From: Blautia_A aquisgranensis
GTDB lineage: Bacteria; Bacillota; Clostridia; Lachnospirales; Lachnospiraceae
Length of the DNA stretch: 64,000 bases
NCBI RefSeq assembly: GCF_040096615.1
Contig: NZ_JBBMEJ010000010.1
Location: 73,701 to 137,700 of the forward strand
Reading direction: 5' to 3'
Part shown: positions 1-8,748 of the stretch, piece by piece
How the letters are laid out: each line of letters begins with the position of its first letter
Position numbering within the stretch: the first letter of the stretch is position 1
Made by a program: the position numbers and the translations under genes
The notes under the pieces: model-generated
Database searches by the model: none
What the model was told of the DNA's origin: nothing
The model's input: the letters and a program-made list of their open reading frames with translations, nothing else

Positions 1-1373
1 TAATCCAGGTTAATGGTTCCCACAACGCCGACCTTATCGTCACAGACAAAGGATTTCGCATGGAGAAAACCCGGCTGATACTCATAGATCTTCACTCCGG
101 CCTCCAGAAGCTGTTTATAATAAGACTGTGTCAGAAGAAAAACCATTTTTTTATCCGGAATTCCCGGTGTCATGATCCTGACATCCACGCCGCTTTTTGC
201 CGCAAGGCAGAGTGCGGTCATCATCTCGTTGTCGATGATCAGATATGGCGTACAGATATAAACATATCTTTTTGCCCGGTTAATGATATTAAGGTAGACG
301 TTCTCTCCTACGACCTCATCGTCCAGCGGGGAATCGCAAAACGGCTGTACATAGCCATTTCCCTCGAATGCTTCCGGATGCCATTTGTGAGGTACATATT
401 CTCCAAAATCAGCCGAAGTATCCGTCCTGGAAACAATTCCCCACATATACAGAAACATAGCCGTCATATTCCAGACGCCTTCGCCTTTCAGCATTACAGC
501 CGTATCCTTCCAGTGACCGAACCGTTTCCTCTGGTTGATATATTCGTCTGCGAGATTGATCCCGCCGGTAAAACCTGTCCAGCCATCGATCACACAGATT
601 TTCCGGTGATCACGGTTATTCTGGATAATGTTCAGGATCGGACGGAAAGGATTGAACACCTGACATTTGATCCCACGTTCACGCATTTCCTCGTAATATT
701 TATAAGGTAATGTGGTAAGACAGCCAAATCCATCATAGATCAGCCGGACATCCACGCCCTCTTTTGCTTTTCGCTCGAGGATATTCAGGATCGTCTGCCA
801 CATGACTCCGTCATTAATAATGAAATATTCGATAAATATAAAATGCTTCGCCTGCTCCAGTTCATGCACAAGAACCGGAAACATGTCATCGCCTACCTGG
901 AAATATTCGGCAGAAGTATTTTCGTGAACGGGATAGCGCGAATAATGCCATATATAATCCGATTGCAAAGCCATGGACCTGTCATCTTCTTCCAGATGCT
1001 GTCTGGTAGATTCTGAACCATCCAGAAATTCCGAGGTCTCATCGATCAGTTTCTGGTATTGCTGTTCCATTACGGTTCCCAGTCGTGATTTACCAAACAG
1101 AAGATACAGAGAAACACCAAATACCGGAAAAACAAGGATCAGCATTGTCCATGCCAGCTTATAATAAGGATTGATCTGTCTGTTTACGATCCACAGAACA
1201 ACAAATGCTCCTATGATCTGCATCCCGATCGTGACCCATCTGGAGTATTCCATCAGCCGGAATAATGCAATCAGCAGCCACGCCAGCTGTACGATCAGGG
1301 CAAGGGCTACATAAAAAATTCGATTAAACAGCAATTTCAGCAGTGATCGTAACGGTTTGATAATTAAATTCAT
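1..1373 (-). CDS. cls: Cardiolipin synthase (phospholipase D family), C-terminus cut by window edge
   Basis: Makes cardiolipin by transphosphatidylation of phosphatidylglycerol at the membrane. I read 457 codons from an ATG at 1373, preceded by AAGGAAAAAG; the gene continues past the left edge. The N-terminus has about three hydrophobic segments (residues ~13-35, ~42-60, ~66-88), the usual cardiolipin synthase membrane anchor. The first HKD motif (HRKICVID plus G) starts at His256. The second begins at His438 (HAKSFVCDD) and is followed by GTINLD, where the window ends. Two HKD motifs plus the membrane N-terminus separate it from soluble PLD nucleases. It is not obviously co-transcribed with rpsU, since a hairpin terminator lies between them. 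Confidence 0.93.
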   Translation of the reverse strand, partial: MNLIIKPLRSLLKLLFNRIFYVALALIVQLAWLLIALFRLMEYSRWVTIGMQIIGAFVVLWIVNRQINPYYKLAWTMLILVFPVFGVSLYLLFGKSRLGTVMEQQYQKLIDETSEFLDGSESTRQHLEEDDRSMALQSDYIWHYSRYPVHENTSAEYFQVGDDMFPVLVHELEQAKHFIFIEYFIINDGVMWQTILNILERKAKEGVDVRLIYDGFGCLTTLPYKYYEEMRERGIKCQVFNPFRPILNIIQNNRDHRKICVIDGWTGFTGGINLADEYINQRKRFGHWKDTAVMLKGEGVWNMTAMFLYMWGIVSRTDTSADFGEYVPHKWHPEAFEGNGYVQPFCDSPLDDEVVGENVYLNIINRAKRYVYICTPYLIIDNEMMTALCLAAKSGVDVRIMTPGIPDKKMVFLLTQSYYKQLLEAGVKIYEYQPGFLHAKSFVCDDKVGVVGTINLD

Positions 1374-1416
1374 ACTTTTTCCTTTTTTGTCAAACTGTTT
1401 AAGTCCGCTTTTAATT

Positions 1417-1448
1417 AAAAATCCCTGACTACACAGCCAGGGATTTTT
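1417..1448 (-). terminator. Intrinsic terminator after rpsU
   Basis: An 11-bp stem (AAAAATCCCTG / CAGGGATTTTT) with a 10-nt loop lies 9 nt past the rpsU stop and is followed on the minus strand by a T-rich run. It separates rpsU from the cardiolipin synthase gene. Confidence 0.85.
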
Positions 1449-1456
1449 GCGCACAA

Positions 1457-1633
1457 TTAATTATATTTACGTTTTCTTGCGGCTTCAGATTTTTTCTTAC
1501 GACGAACGCTTGGCTTCTCGTAATGCTCTCTCTTACGGATTTCCTGCTGGATTCCCGCCTTTGCACAGCTTCTCTTGAATCTGCGAAGAGCGCTATCTAA
1601 AGTCTCGTTCTCTTTTACGATAACGTTTGACAT
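1457..1633 (-). CDS. rpsU: 30S ribosomal protein S21
   Basis: Small ribosomal subunit protein bS21, 58 aa, the normal length. It begins MSNVIVKENETLDSALRRFK and ends in the typical highly basic tail (RRKKKSEAARKRKYN). I chose the ATG at 1633 because it gives the family N-terminus and has GGAGGGAGG upstream; the same frame is open further up but that stretch overlaps the promoter. It appears monocistronic, with its own promoter and terminator. Confidence 0.97.
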   Translation of the reverse strand: MSNVIVKENETLDSALRRFKRSCAKAGIQQEIRKREHYEKPSVRRKKKSEAARKRKYN

Positions 1634-1711
1634 AGACTCACACCTAACCTCCCTCCAGTTGTAGATTGTGCTAAAATACAACTGTCTGGGTATTTTTCTT
1701 GCACGACTGTT

Positions 1712-1741
1712 ATTATATATCATAACACAAGGTTTCGTCAA
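1712..1741 (-). promoter_or_regulatory. Sigma-A promoter of rpsU
   Basis: On the minus strand TTGACG and TATAAT are separated by 18 nt, about 80 nt upstream of the rpsU start. It lies between the alaS stop and rpsU, so rpsU can be transcribed independently of the synthetase operon. Confidence 0.8.
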
Positions 1742-1799
1742 CAACTTTTCGCGATTTTTATGAAAAATTTGTCAAAAATGTAAGTTTCGAATATTTTGC

Positions 1800-4442
1800 T
1801 TATTTTGTAAGCTGTTTTTCGAGGATACCTGCTGCTGCGTCCATGGCTTCCTGAGCTTTCTCCGGATTCTTGCCGCCGGCCTGTGCCATGTTCGGACGTC
1901 CACCGCCGCCACCGCCAACGATAGCTGCCACAGCTTTTATCAGGTTACCTGCATGAGCACCTGCTTTCTGTGCGGCATCTGTTGCCATTGCGAGAAGGTT
2001 TACCTTTCCTCCGTTTACAGCAGCAAGAAGAACAACACCCTCTCCAATCTGCTCTTTCAGCTTATCACCAAGGTCTCGGAGACCGTTCATATCCACACCG
2101 TCAACTTTTGCAGCCAGAAGCTTCACACCGTTTACTTCAGCGACTTTGTCCATAACATCGCCAAGTGCGCTCTGTGCAGCTTTGCTCTTGAGGGATTCGT
2201 TTTCGCTCTGAAGAGCTTTTACCTCTGCCTGAAGATGACCAATCTTTTCTACTACTTCTGAAGTGTTTGCCTTTAAAGCTTTTGCAGCTTCATGAAGAAG
2301 CTCTTCCTGTTTTCTGTAATAGTCGATAACTGCTTTGCCGGTAAGTGCCTCGATACGGCGGACACCTGCTGCGATACCGGATTCAGAAACGATCTTGAAC
2401 AGCAAGATGGAGCTTGTGTTCTTTACATGTGTACCACCGCAGAGCTCTTTGGAAAAGTCTCCCATGGATACCACACGTACCTTCTGGTCGTATTTCTCAC
2501 CGAAAAGAGCCATTGCTCCGGATTTCTTTGCCTCTTCTACATCCATGATATCTGTGCGTACCTCAAGGCCTGCCTGGATCTCCTTGTTTACAAGATCCTC
2601 TGCTGCCTGGATCTCCTCAGCTGTCATAGCCTGGAAATGAGTAAAGTCAAAACGAAGTCTGTCCGGTGTTACAAGAGAGCCCTTTTGCTCTACATGGGAA
2701 CCAAGAACTGTCTTGAGTGCTTTCTGAAGAAGATGTGTTGCACTGTGGTTCTTCTCAGTATCTTTTCTTGCTTCTTCATTTACTTTGAGGGAAACAGTCT
2801 CTCCTGTGGAGATCATTCCGGATTCCATATGGCCAACATGACCGAATTTACCGCCACGAAGCTTGATGGTGTCCTCAACGATAAATTTACCGTTTGCAGT
2901 CTCGATCACACCGGTATCACCTTCCTGACCACCCATAGTTGCATAGAACGGAGTCTGCTCTACAAATACAGTTCCCTTCTGTCCTTCTGTAAGAGAGTCT
3001 GCAATCTCTGTCTCTGTAGTAAGAACCGTCACTTTAGAATCAAATGTGAGATGATCATATCCGACAAATTCTGTTGTTACATTCACATCGATCTCATCGT
3101 ATACGGTTGCATCTGCCCCCATATAGTTGGTTACTTCACGTGCGCTGCGGGCTTTGACTCTCTGCTCTTCCATAGCCTTCTGGAAGCCATCCTCGTCAAT
3201 GCCGTAGCCCTTCTCCTCAAGGATCTCCTTTGTAAGATCAAGCGGGAATCCGTAAGTATCATAAAGTTTGAACGCATTGTCTCCGGAAAGAGTCTTCTCG
3301 CCTGCTTTCTTCATATTCTCTTCCATATCTGCGAGAATACGAAGTCCCTGGTCGATCGTCTTGTTGAACTGGTTCTCCTCATTGGTCAGAACACGGAAGA
3401 TGAATTCCTTCTTCTCCTCAAGCTCCGGATAACCTGACTTGGAGCTCTCAATCACCTGCTCACTTAATCTGGCAAGGAAGGTTCCCTCTATGCCAAGAAG
3501 ACGTCCGTGGCGGGCAGCGCGACGGATCAGACGGCGGAGAACATATCCACGTCCCTCATTAGTCGGCATGATTCCGTCAGAGATCATAAATGTTGCAGAA
3601 CGGATATGGTCTGTAATCAGACGGATGGAAACATCATCTGCATAATTTTTCTCATATTCTTTATGTGCGATCTCGCATACAAGATTACGAAGTGCACAAA
3701 TTGTATCTACATCAAAAATAGAATCTACGTCCTGAACAATTACAGCAAGTCGTTCAAGTCCCATACCTGTATCAATGTTTTTCTGTTTCAGTGTAGTGTA
3801 ATTTCCGTTTCCGTCGTTCTCAAACTGTGTGAAAACGTTGTTCCATACTTCCATATAACGGTCGCAGTCACAGCCTACTGTACAGCCAGGTTTGCCACAG
3901 CCGTATTTCTCACCACGGTCATAGTAGATCTCGGAACATGGACCACATGGACCTGCACCGTGTTCCCAGAAGTTGTCTTCTTTTCCGAAACGGAAAATAC
4001 GGTCTTCCGGAATACCGATTTCTTTGTTCCAGATAGCAAATGCTTCATCATCATCCAGATAAATGGACGGATAAAGACGATTTGGATCAAGTCCGACTAC
4101 CTCTGTAAGAAATTCCCATGACCAGTGAATTGCTTCTGTCTTAAAGTAATCTCCAAAAGAGAAGTTACCAAGCATCTCAAAGAAAGTACCATGGCGGGCA
4201 GTCTTACCTACGTTCTCGATGTCACCTGTACGGATACATTTCTGGCAGGTAGAAACTCTTGTTCTCGGCGGTTTCTCAGCACCTGTAAAATATGGTTTCA
4301 GCGGAGCCATACCTGCATTGATCAGCAGAAGGCTCTTGTCTCCCTGTGGAACCAGGGAAAAGCTTTTCATTACAAGATGTCCCTTGCTCTCCATAAAATC
4401 AAGGAACATCTTACGAAGCTCATTCACTCCGTACTTTTTCAT
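1800..4442 (-). CDS. alaS: Alanyl-tRNA synthetase
   Basis: Charges tRNA-Ala, with editing of Ser/Gly-tRNA-Ala. At 880 aa it is the full bacterial length. The N-terminal class II catalytic domain begins near residue 5 (the LRKMFLDFMESKGH stretch). The editing domain carries the zinc ligands HSATH and CGGTH, and the C-terminal C-Ala domain ends in a Gly-rich segment (VGGGGGGRPNMAQAGG). The start has AGGAGGATAACAAC upstream and lies 12 nt after the tyrS stop with no terminator between, so the two synthetase genes are probably one transcript under the tyrosine T-box leader. A cysteine-rich insert near residues 180-195 (the CGKPGCTVGCDCDR stretch) is also notable. Confidence 0.98.
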   Translation of the reverse strand: MKKYGVNELRKMFLDFMESKGHLVMKSFSLVPQGDKSLLLINAGMAPLKPYFTGAEKPPRTRVSTCQKCIRTGDIENVGKTARHGTFFEMLGNFSFGDYFKTEAIHWSWEFLTEVVGLDPNRLYPSIYLDDDEAFAIWNKEIGIPEDRIFRFGKEDNFWEHGAGPCGPCSEIYYDRGEKYGCGKPGCTVGCDCDRYMEVWNNVFTQFENDGNGNYTTLKQKNIDTGMGLERLAVIVQDVDSIFDVDTICALRNLVCEIAHKEYEKNYADDVSIRLITDHIRSATFMISDGIMPTNEGRGYVLRRLIRRAARHGRLLGIEGTFLARLSEQVIESSKSGYPELEEKKEFIFRVLTNEENQFNKTIDQGLRILADMEENMKKAGEKTLSGDNAFKLYDTYGFPLDLTKEILEEKGYGIDEDGFQKAMEEQRVKARSAREVTNYMGADATVYDEIDVNVTTEFVGYDHLTFDSKVTVLTTETEIADSLTEGQKGTVFVEQTPFYATMGGQEGDTGVIETANGKFIVEDTIKLRGGKFGHVGHMESGMISTGETVSLKVNEEARKDTEKNHSATHLLQKALKTVLGSHVEQKGSLVTPDRLRFDFTHFQAMTAEEIQAAEDLVNKEIQAGLEVRTDIMDVEEAKKSGAMALFGEKYDQKVRVVSMGDFSKELCGGTHVKNTSSILLFKIVSESGIAAGVRRIEALTGKAVIDYYRKQEELLHEAAKALKANTSEVVEKIGHLQAEVKALQSENESLKSKAAQSALGDVMDKVAEVNGVKLLAAKVDGVDMNGLRDLGDKLKEQIGEGVVLLAAVNGGKVNLLAMATDAAQKAGAHAGNLIKAVAAIVGGGGGGRPNMAQAGGKNPEKAQEAMDAAAGILEKQLTK

Positions 4443-4454
4443 GTTGTTATCCTC

Positions 4455-5681
4455 CTATTTTACACAGATTTTTTTAAATTTCTTTTTACCTCGTTTAAGA
4501 ACGATTCCTTCGCCTGCGAAAGCATCTTTCTCAACTGCGTGGTAGATATCTGTGATCTTCTCTCCATCAAGAGATACTCCACCCTGCTGGATCGCACGGC
4601 GACCCTCAGAACGGCTTGGTACAAGCTCAGCTTTTACGAGAAGTGTGATCAGATCGATCTTTCCTTCTTCATTAAAATCTTCCTCTGCAAGCTCAGTTGT
4701 CGGCATATGAGAAGTATCCACTCCTGAGAAAAGTGCACGGGCACCTTCCTGAGCTTTCTTGGCTTCTTCCTCACCATGAACAAGCTCGGTAAGCTGGTAA
4801 GCAAGAACTTCTTTTGCCTTGTTCAGCTCACTGCCTTCCCATTTAGCCATCTCGTCGATCTCCTCAAGCGGAAGGAAGGTGAGAAGACGCATACATTTGA
4901 TAACGTCTGCATCATCAACATTTCTCCAGTACTGATAGAAATCAAACGGAGAAGTCTTATTCGGATCAAGCCATACAGCACCGGACTGGGTTTTTCCCAT
5001 TTTTTTGCCCTCGGAATTGAGAAGCAGGGTGATCGTCATGGCATATGCGTCCTTGCCAAGTTTACGACGGATCAGTTCTGTACCGCCAAGCATGTTACTC
5101 CACTGATCGTCTCCACCGAACTGCATATTACAGCCGTATTTCTGATACAGCATGTAGAAATCATAGCTCTGCATGATCATATAGTTGAATTCCAGGAAGC
5201 TTAAGCCTCTCTCCATACGCTGCTTGTAACACTCAGCTGTAAGCATACGGTTTACGGAAAAGTGAGCACCTACCTCACGGAGAAGCTCTACATAATTAAG
5301 ATTCATAAGCCAGTCAGCATTGTTTACCATAAGTGCTTTTCCATCGGAAAAATCGATAAAACGGCTCATCTGCTGTTTGAAACAGTCGATATTGTGCTGG
5401 ATTGTCTCTTTCGTCAGCATCTGACGCATATCTGTTCTTCCGGATGGATCTCCGATCATTCCGGTCCCACCGCCTAACAGTGCGATCGGACGGTTGCCTG
5501 CCATCTGCAGTCTCTTCATCAGGCAGAGAGCCATGAAGTGTCCAACATGAAGGCTGTCTGCGGTAGGATCAAAGCCGATATAAAATGTGGCCTTACCGTT
5601 GTTAACCAGATCCTTGATCTCTTCTTCGTCTGTAACCTGCGCGATCAGGCCACGTGCTTTCAGTTCTTCCCAAACTGTCAT
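4455..5681 (-). CDS. tyrS: Tyrosyl-tRNA synthetase
   Basis: Class I aminoacyl-tRNA synthetase for tyrosine, 408 aa. The HIGH-type motif is HVGH (in the FDPTADSLHVGHF stretch) and the KMSKS-type motif is KMGKT. The C-terminus is an S4-like RNA-binding domain (the PSRSEGRRAIQQGG stretch). I placed the start at the ATG at 5681, preceded by CAGGAGGAAAG, giving MTVWEELKARG. The frame is open a further 27 codons upstream, but that part runs into the T-box terminator hairpin. First gene of the tyrS-alaS unit. Confidence 0.98.
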   Translation of the reverse strand: MTVWEELKARGLIAQVTDEEEIKDLVNNGKATFYIGFDPTADSLHVGHFMALCLMKRLQMAGNRPIALLGGGTGMIGDPSGRTDMRQMLTKETIQHNIDCFKQQMSRFIDFSDGKALMVNNADWLMNLNYVELLREVGAHFSVNRMLTAECYKQRMERGLSFLEFNYMIMQSYDFYMLYQKYGCNMQFGGDDQWSNMLGGTELIRRKLGKDAYAMTITLLLNSEGKKMGKTQSGAVWLDPNKTSPFDFYQYWRNVDDADVIKCMRLLTFLPLEEIDEMAKWEGSELNKAKEVLAYQLTELVHGEEEAKKAQEGARALFSGVDTSHMPTTELAEEDFNEEGKIDLITLLVKAELVPSRSEGRRAIQQGGVSLDGEKITDIYHAVEKDAFAGEGIVLKRGKKKFKKICVK

Positions 5682-5709
5682 TATTCTTTCCTCCTGTATA
5701 GTCGATATA

Positions 5710-5749
5710 AAAAAGCCCGGTTTCTGTCCGTTTAGGACGAGAACCGGGT
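5710..5749 (-). terminator. Attenuator terminator of the tyrS T-box leader
   Basis: On the minus strand the stem CCCGGTTCTCGTCC pairs with GGACAGAAACCGGG and is followed by TTTTTT. It sits just after the T-box sequence and 28 nt before the tyrS start, the expected place for the ligand-free terminator. Confidence 0.88.
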
Positions 5750-6006
5750 CCCGTGTTACCACCTAAATTTACAGAAAACTCGCATTTCCTGCCTCATCAA
5801 GTGAGCCTATATCCTGTTATCTAATACGATATAAAATCACTTCAGCACGATAACGGACGCCATTCCGTCGCAGCCTACTCAAAAAACTTCGGTGCGCAGC
5901 TCCGGGATGTATTCACAAAAGTTCTGCCCTGCGCCTCTCACCTTCCGGCTGCTCTCTGTAGGTTTCCCTCAGGCTACTTCTTCCCTTCCAAGCCTTTTAC
6001 TATACT
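5710..6006 (-). promoter_or_regulatory. T-box riboswitch, tyrosine-specific (tyrS-alaS leader)
   Basis: The minus-strand leader carries the T-box core TTAGGTGGTAACACGG (5751-5768) directly before a terminator. Upstream, in the specifier-loop context GTGAATACATCCC, the specifier codon reads TAC (Tyr), matching the downstream gene. Stem I features such as GGTGAGAGGCGCAG are also visible. Uncharged tRNA-Tyr should stabilise the antiterminator and allow tyrS and probably alaS expression. The element fills the 399-nt gap between rnhA and tyrS together with its promoter. Confidence 0.93.
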
Positions 6007-6012
6007 ATATGA

Positions 6013-6041
6013 AGTATACAAACTGCCTTTTTGTTTGTCAA
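6013..6041 (-). promoter_or_regulatory. Sigma-A promoter of the T-box leader
   Basis: TTGACA, 17 nt, TATACT on the minus strand. Transcription would begin near 6006, at the 5' edge of the T-box leader. Confidence 0.85.
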
Positions 6042-6080
6042 GGAATTTTGGATGTGCTTTGACAACTTAAAGTGACAAAA

Positions 6081-6560
6081 TTACCCATTTAGGCCTTCAT
6101 CTGTATAAAGCTCGCTTCCATCAGCGGCCGAAGTTGCAAGCTGGTCACAACGTTCATTTAACGGGTTATCCGCATGGCCTTTCACCCAGTGAAAACTTAC
6201 CTGGTGCTGTTCTTTTGCTTTCAGAAGCCGCTTCCAGAGATCCTGATTCTTGACATCTTCGTTTTTTCCACGTTTCCAGTTCTTCTTCAGCCAGGAATCG
6301 ATCCAGTGCTGGTTAAAAGCATCCACCAGATATTTGGAATCGGAATAAAGCTCCACCTGACAGGGGCGTGTAAGTGCCTCCAGTGCAACAATCGCAGCCA
6401 TCAGCTCCATTCGATTGTTGGTAGTTTTTTTATAACCCCTGAACAGCTCTCTCTCGTGGAGCTGTCCTTTGGTGTCAATATACTGGAGTATGGCTCCGTA
6501 TCCTCCTGGTCCGTCCGGGTTTCCCCTAGCTGCACCGTCGGTATAGATTTTTACCTGCAT
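6081..6560 (-). CDS. rnhA: Ribonuclease HI
   Basis: Cleaves RNA in RNA-DNA hybrids. The protein is 159 aa, standard for RNase HI. The catalytic acids lie in the expected motifs: Asp in IYTDGAARGNPG-like sequence near residue 8, Glu in NRMELMAA, Asp in YSDSKYLVDA, and the C-terminal HADNPLNERCDQLA segment with the final acidic residue. RBS AAGGAGAAAAAG precedes the ATG. It starts 35 nt after the cell-wall hydrolase gene on the same strand, so read-through from that promoter is likely. Confidence 0.96.
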   Translation of the reverse strand: MQVKIYTDGAARGNPDGPGGYGAILQYIDTKGQLHERELFRGYKKTTNNRMELMAAIVALEALTRPCQVELYSDSKYLVDAFNQHWIDSWLKKNWKRGKNEDVKNQDLWKRLLKAKEQHQVSFHWVKGHADNPLNERCDQLATSAADGSELYTDEGLNG

Positions 6561-6595
6561 TTTCTCTTTTTCTCCTTATTTATGTTTTGTGGATT

Positions 6596-7873
6596 TTATA
6601 CCCAGTCTACAAAAAAGGTATGATCTTTATATACTTCATACTTCACCTTGCTGAAATTCAGCGGCTGTTTCTTGAAGTAGCTGTTCATCATGAAGTACAT
6701 ATAATTAAAATCTTTCTGTTTAAAACCACTCAATGTTCTAGGTTTTCCATTTTTTACATGATTTTTAAAAATAGTCATAGCCTCTCTTGCAGCCTGATAT
6801 GCAAGGGTACGGTTCTCAAAATTTCCATTGAGGCGTTTCAACAGTGCACCGTCACGGACTACTGAATACTGTGCCGTTGTAGTTCCCGGAATACTCTCAT
6901 AGATCACGCCACGGATCGTTGACGGAAATTCCTTATCAGATTTGATCGTACGGTTCAGAACGCAAAGTGCTACCGCTTCCATACCGATCTTTCCCTGATT
7001 TCCCGCTTCTGACTCGCACAGGGCAGCCAGAAGTGCTTCATCTGTTACCTTGCCATTGGCGATTCCCGAATGGCTCTTATATTCCTTGACCATGGTATAA
7101 TAACGGCTGTTTTTGGTATCATATACTTTAATGTTTCCATTACTCAGCGTCTGATTCGGACGTGAAGTGCTGCTGCCCTTAACAGTCGCGACACCATCGG
7201 AAGCGATCGTATAAGTCACACCGCTGACCGTTACAGTTGTGCTGACAGCCATTGCTCCATTTGATTTAAAATAATATTTCTTGCCGTCAATGGTCTTCAG
7301 GCCGGTACTCATGAATCCGGTGGTTTTGTCAAAATAATATGTGATTTTTTTTGATGTGTTATTAAGCCATCCAGTAGCCATTACTCCAGATTTACTGTAG
7401 AAGTACCGTTTCTGTCCTTTGCTGTTTGTCATCCAGCCGGTAGCCATTACTCCTTCACCACTTGTAAAGTAATATTTATTACCTTTACTGTCTGTCATCC
7501 AGCCTCTCGTCAGCTTACCGGTTTTCGTATTAAAATATCGTTTGTGATTCTTGGAATCTGTCAGCCAGCCAGTTACCATGACGCCTTTTTTACTTGTGAA
7601 ATAATAGGTTTTCTTGCCACTCACCTTAAGCCAGCCTTTAACCTGAACTCCTGTTGTCTTACTGAAATAATACTTATATTTTCCTAATGTCAGCCAGCCT
7701 TTCTGCTTACTTCCGTCACTTTTTATGTAATAGGTTTTTCCGCTGATCGTCTTAAAACCGGCTGTAGCAGCCTGAACCTCTGTTTCAGAATGCAGAAGAA
7801 AAGTACATCCCATGATCAAAAGTGCAGTCAGCAAAAGCCCTTTCAGCCATTTTTTATTTTTGAAGTTTTTCAT
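6596..7873 (-). CDS. Secreted cell-wall-binding repeat protein with SleB-type hydrolase domain
   Basis: A 425-aa exported protein. It has a basic N-terminus and hydrophobic signal peptide (residues ~8-30), then about seven choline/glucan-binding-like repeats of ~20-22 aa (each with GW, YYF and a Gly-rich turn, e.g. KGWLTLGKYKYYF, TGWMTNSKGQKRYF) to about residue 215. The C-terminal third matches the Hydrolase_2/SleB family (CESEAGNQGKIGMEAVALC), with Glu as probable catalytic acid. It likely binds and cleaves peptidoglycan, perhaps in spore germination or wall turnover; substrate is inferred. I chose the ATG at 7873, which has GGGGAAAA in front; an ATG four codons upstream is the alternative. 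Confidence 0.88.
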   Translation of the reverse strand: MKNFKNKKWLKGLLLTALLIMGCTFLLHSETEVQAATAGFKTISGKTYYIKSDGSKQKGWLTLGKYKYYFSKTTGVQVKGWLKVSGKKTYYFTSKKGVMVTGWLTDSKNHKRYFNTKTGKLTRGWMTDSKGNKYYFTSGEGVMATGWMTNSKGQKRYFYSKSGVMATGWLNNTSKKITYYFDKTTGFMSTGLKTIDGKKYYFKSNGAMAVSTTVTVSGVTYTIASDGVATVKGSSTSRPNQTLSNGNIKVYDTKNSRYYTMVKEYKSHSGIANGKVTDEALLAALCESEAGNQGKIGMEAVALCVLNRTIKSDKEFPSTIRGVIYESIPGTTTAQYSVVRDGALLKRLNGNFENRTLAYQAAREAMTIFKNHVKNGKPRTLSGFKQKDFNYMYFMMNSYFKKQPLNFSKVKYEVYKDHTFFVDWV

Positions 7874-7954
7874 AATTTTCCCCATTTCTTTTTTACAGAT
7901 ATCGAAATAACCGGCTCTGTTTCTAAAAAATTACAAAATTGTTACATTGCGTTT

Positions 7955-7983
7955 ATTATATCGTAACGAATAAATGCTGTCAA
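7955..7983 (-). promoter_or_regulatory. Consensus sigma-A promoter of the wall hydrolase gene
   Basis: TTGACA, 17 nt, TATAAT on the minus strand, about 80 nt upstream of the start at 7873; both hexamers match the consensus exactly. Confidence 0.88.
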
Positions 7984-8055
7984 CTTTTTTGTAACCCGGG
8001 ACAACTCATGTCCGTATTATGAAAGTGTAAAACAAAATTTGCGGAGGACTTATTG

Positions 8056-8364
8056 ATGAGTGACTTAGCTGCTACAAACTGCGGATGTGCAAATGATTGC
8101 GGATGTGATTCTGGCTGTGGATGCGGCAATTCCTGCGGCTGCAACAATGGATGTGGATGTGGCAATGGCGGATTTCCTGCTTTTAATAATGGAGGAAATT
8201 CCTGCTCCTGCATTCTCTGGATCATCTGTCTTCTGTGCTGCTGCGGAAACGGAAACAATTCCTGTGGCTGCAACAATGGATGTAATGACAGTTGCTGGAT
8301 CATCATCCTTCTTCTGCTCTGCTGCGGAAATAATGGCTGGGGCGGATGCAATAACTGCTGCTGA
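8056..8364 (+). CDS. Very cysteine-rich small protein with two hydrophobic stretches
   Basis: 102 aa with an exceptional Cys/Gly/Asn content. Residues ~10-37 are runs of CGC, CGCNNGC and CGCGNGG. Two short hydrophobic segments (SCILWIICLLCCC and SCWIIILLLLCCG) are each followed by Cys/Gly/Asn turns. The ATG at 8056 follows GCGGAGGACTTATTG. It resembles proteins automatically named 'chorion class high-cysteine protein' in Lachnospiraceae; no function is established to my knowledge. A cross-linked spore or envelope structural protein, or a metal-binding peptide, are both plausible. It is monocistronic, ending at a hairpin terminator. Confidence 0.75.
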   Translation: MSDLAATNCGCANDCGCDSGCGCGNSCGCNNGCGCGNGGFPAFNNGGNSCSCILWIICLLCCCGNGNNSCGCNNGCNDSCWIIILLLLCCGNNGWGGCNNCC

Positions 8365-8382
8365 AATTTCTGAACTGCTCAA

Positions 8383-8413
8383 AAAAGGGCTGCCAGATCG
8401 TGGCGGCCCTTTT
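8383..8413. terminator. Bidirectional terminator between convergent small genes
   Basis: AAAAGGGCTGCCA pairs with TGGCGGCCCTTTT (one mismatch) around a 5-nt loop. T-runs on both strands let it serve the Cys-rich gene (+) and the 52-aa gene (-). Confidence 0.85.
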
Positions 8414-8445
8414 CTTAAAATTACGAAAATTTGATCCATCTGCTT

Positions 8446-8604
8446 CTATTTCCTGTTATTGTCTATATTCTGCTGGCGTTTTTTCGGAAATGACTTTTGG
8501 GACTTCGCCTGAAGTTTTTTTTTCTTTTCCTCCATACAATCCAGATCGATTTCATAAAAAGCATTTCCATCTATCACAAGCTTCTGATTCTTTTCTTTTT
8601 CCAT
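8446..8604 (-). CDS. Small basic protein, 52 aa, unrecognised
   Basis: Starts at an ATG (8604) with a good AAGGAGATCAG site 4 nt upstream. The N-terminal half is MEKEKNQKLVIDGNAFYEID and the C-terminal half is strongly basic (KKKKLQAKSQKSFPKKRQQN). No signal peptide or membrane segment. Convergent with the Cys-rich gene and ending at the shared terminator. Support comes from the RBS, the terminator and lack of a competing gene. I do not recognise the family. Confidence 0.6.
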   Translation of the reverse strand: MEKEKNQKLVIDGNAFYEIDLDCMEEKKKKLQAKSQKSFPKKRQQNIDNNRK

Positions 8605-8748
8605 ATCTGATCTCCTTAAATTTTTCTTTCTATATAAAATGCTGCGGATCTCGGAATCTTTCACTCCTGTTTTATAATATGGCAATACCTAGATTTCTGT
8701 CATATTTGTTTCAAAAAAATCATAGATTTCAGGAAAAAGGACTTTTTT

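Noticed and set aside
60..710. Plus-strand 216-codon open frame
   Set aside because: It lies antisense to the cardiolipin synthase gene, with no start context and no protein-like pattern.
2292..3437. Plus-strand 381-codon open frame
   Set aside because: Antisense to alaS; composition is Cys/Leu/Phe-rich and reflects the opposite coding frame.
7000..7800. Regular DNA repeats that could suggest a CRISPR or tandem array
   Set aside because: They are the coding repeats of the wall-binding protein, with variable spacing and degenerate DNA sequence.
8065..8439. Minus-strand Ala/Ser-rich frame opposite the Cys-rich gene
   Set aside because: A mirror of the repetitive Gly/Cys codons; the plus frame has a GGAGG site and a terminator.
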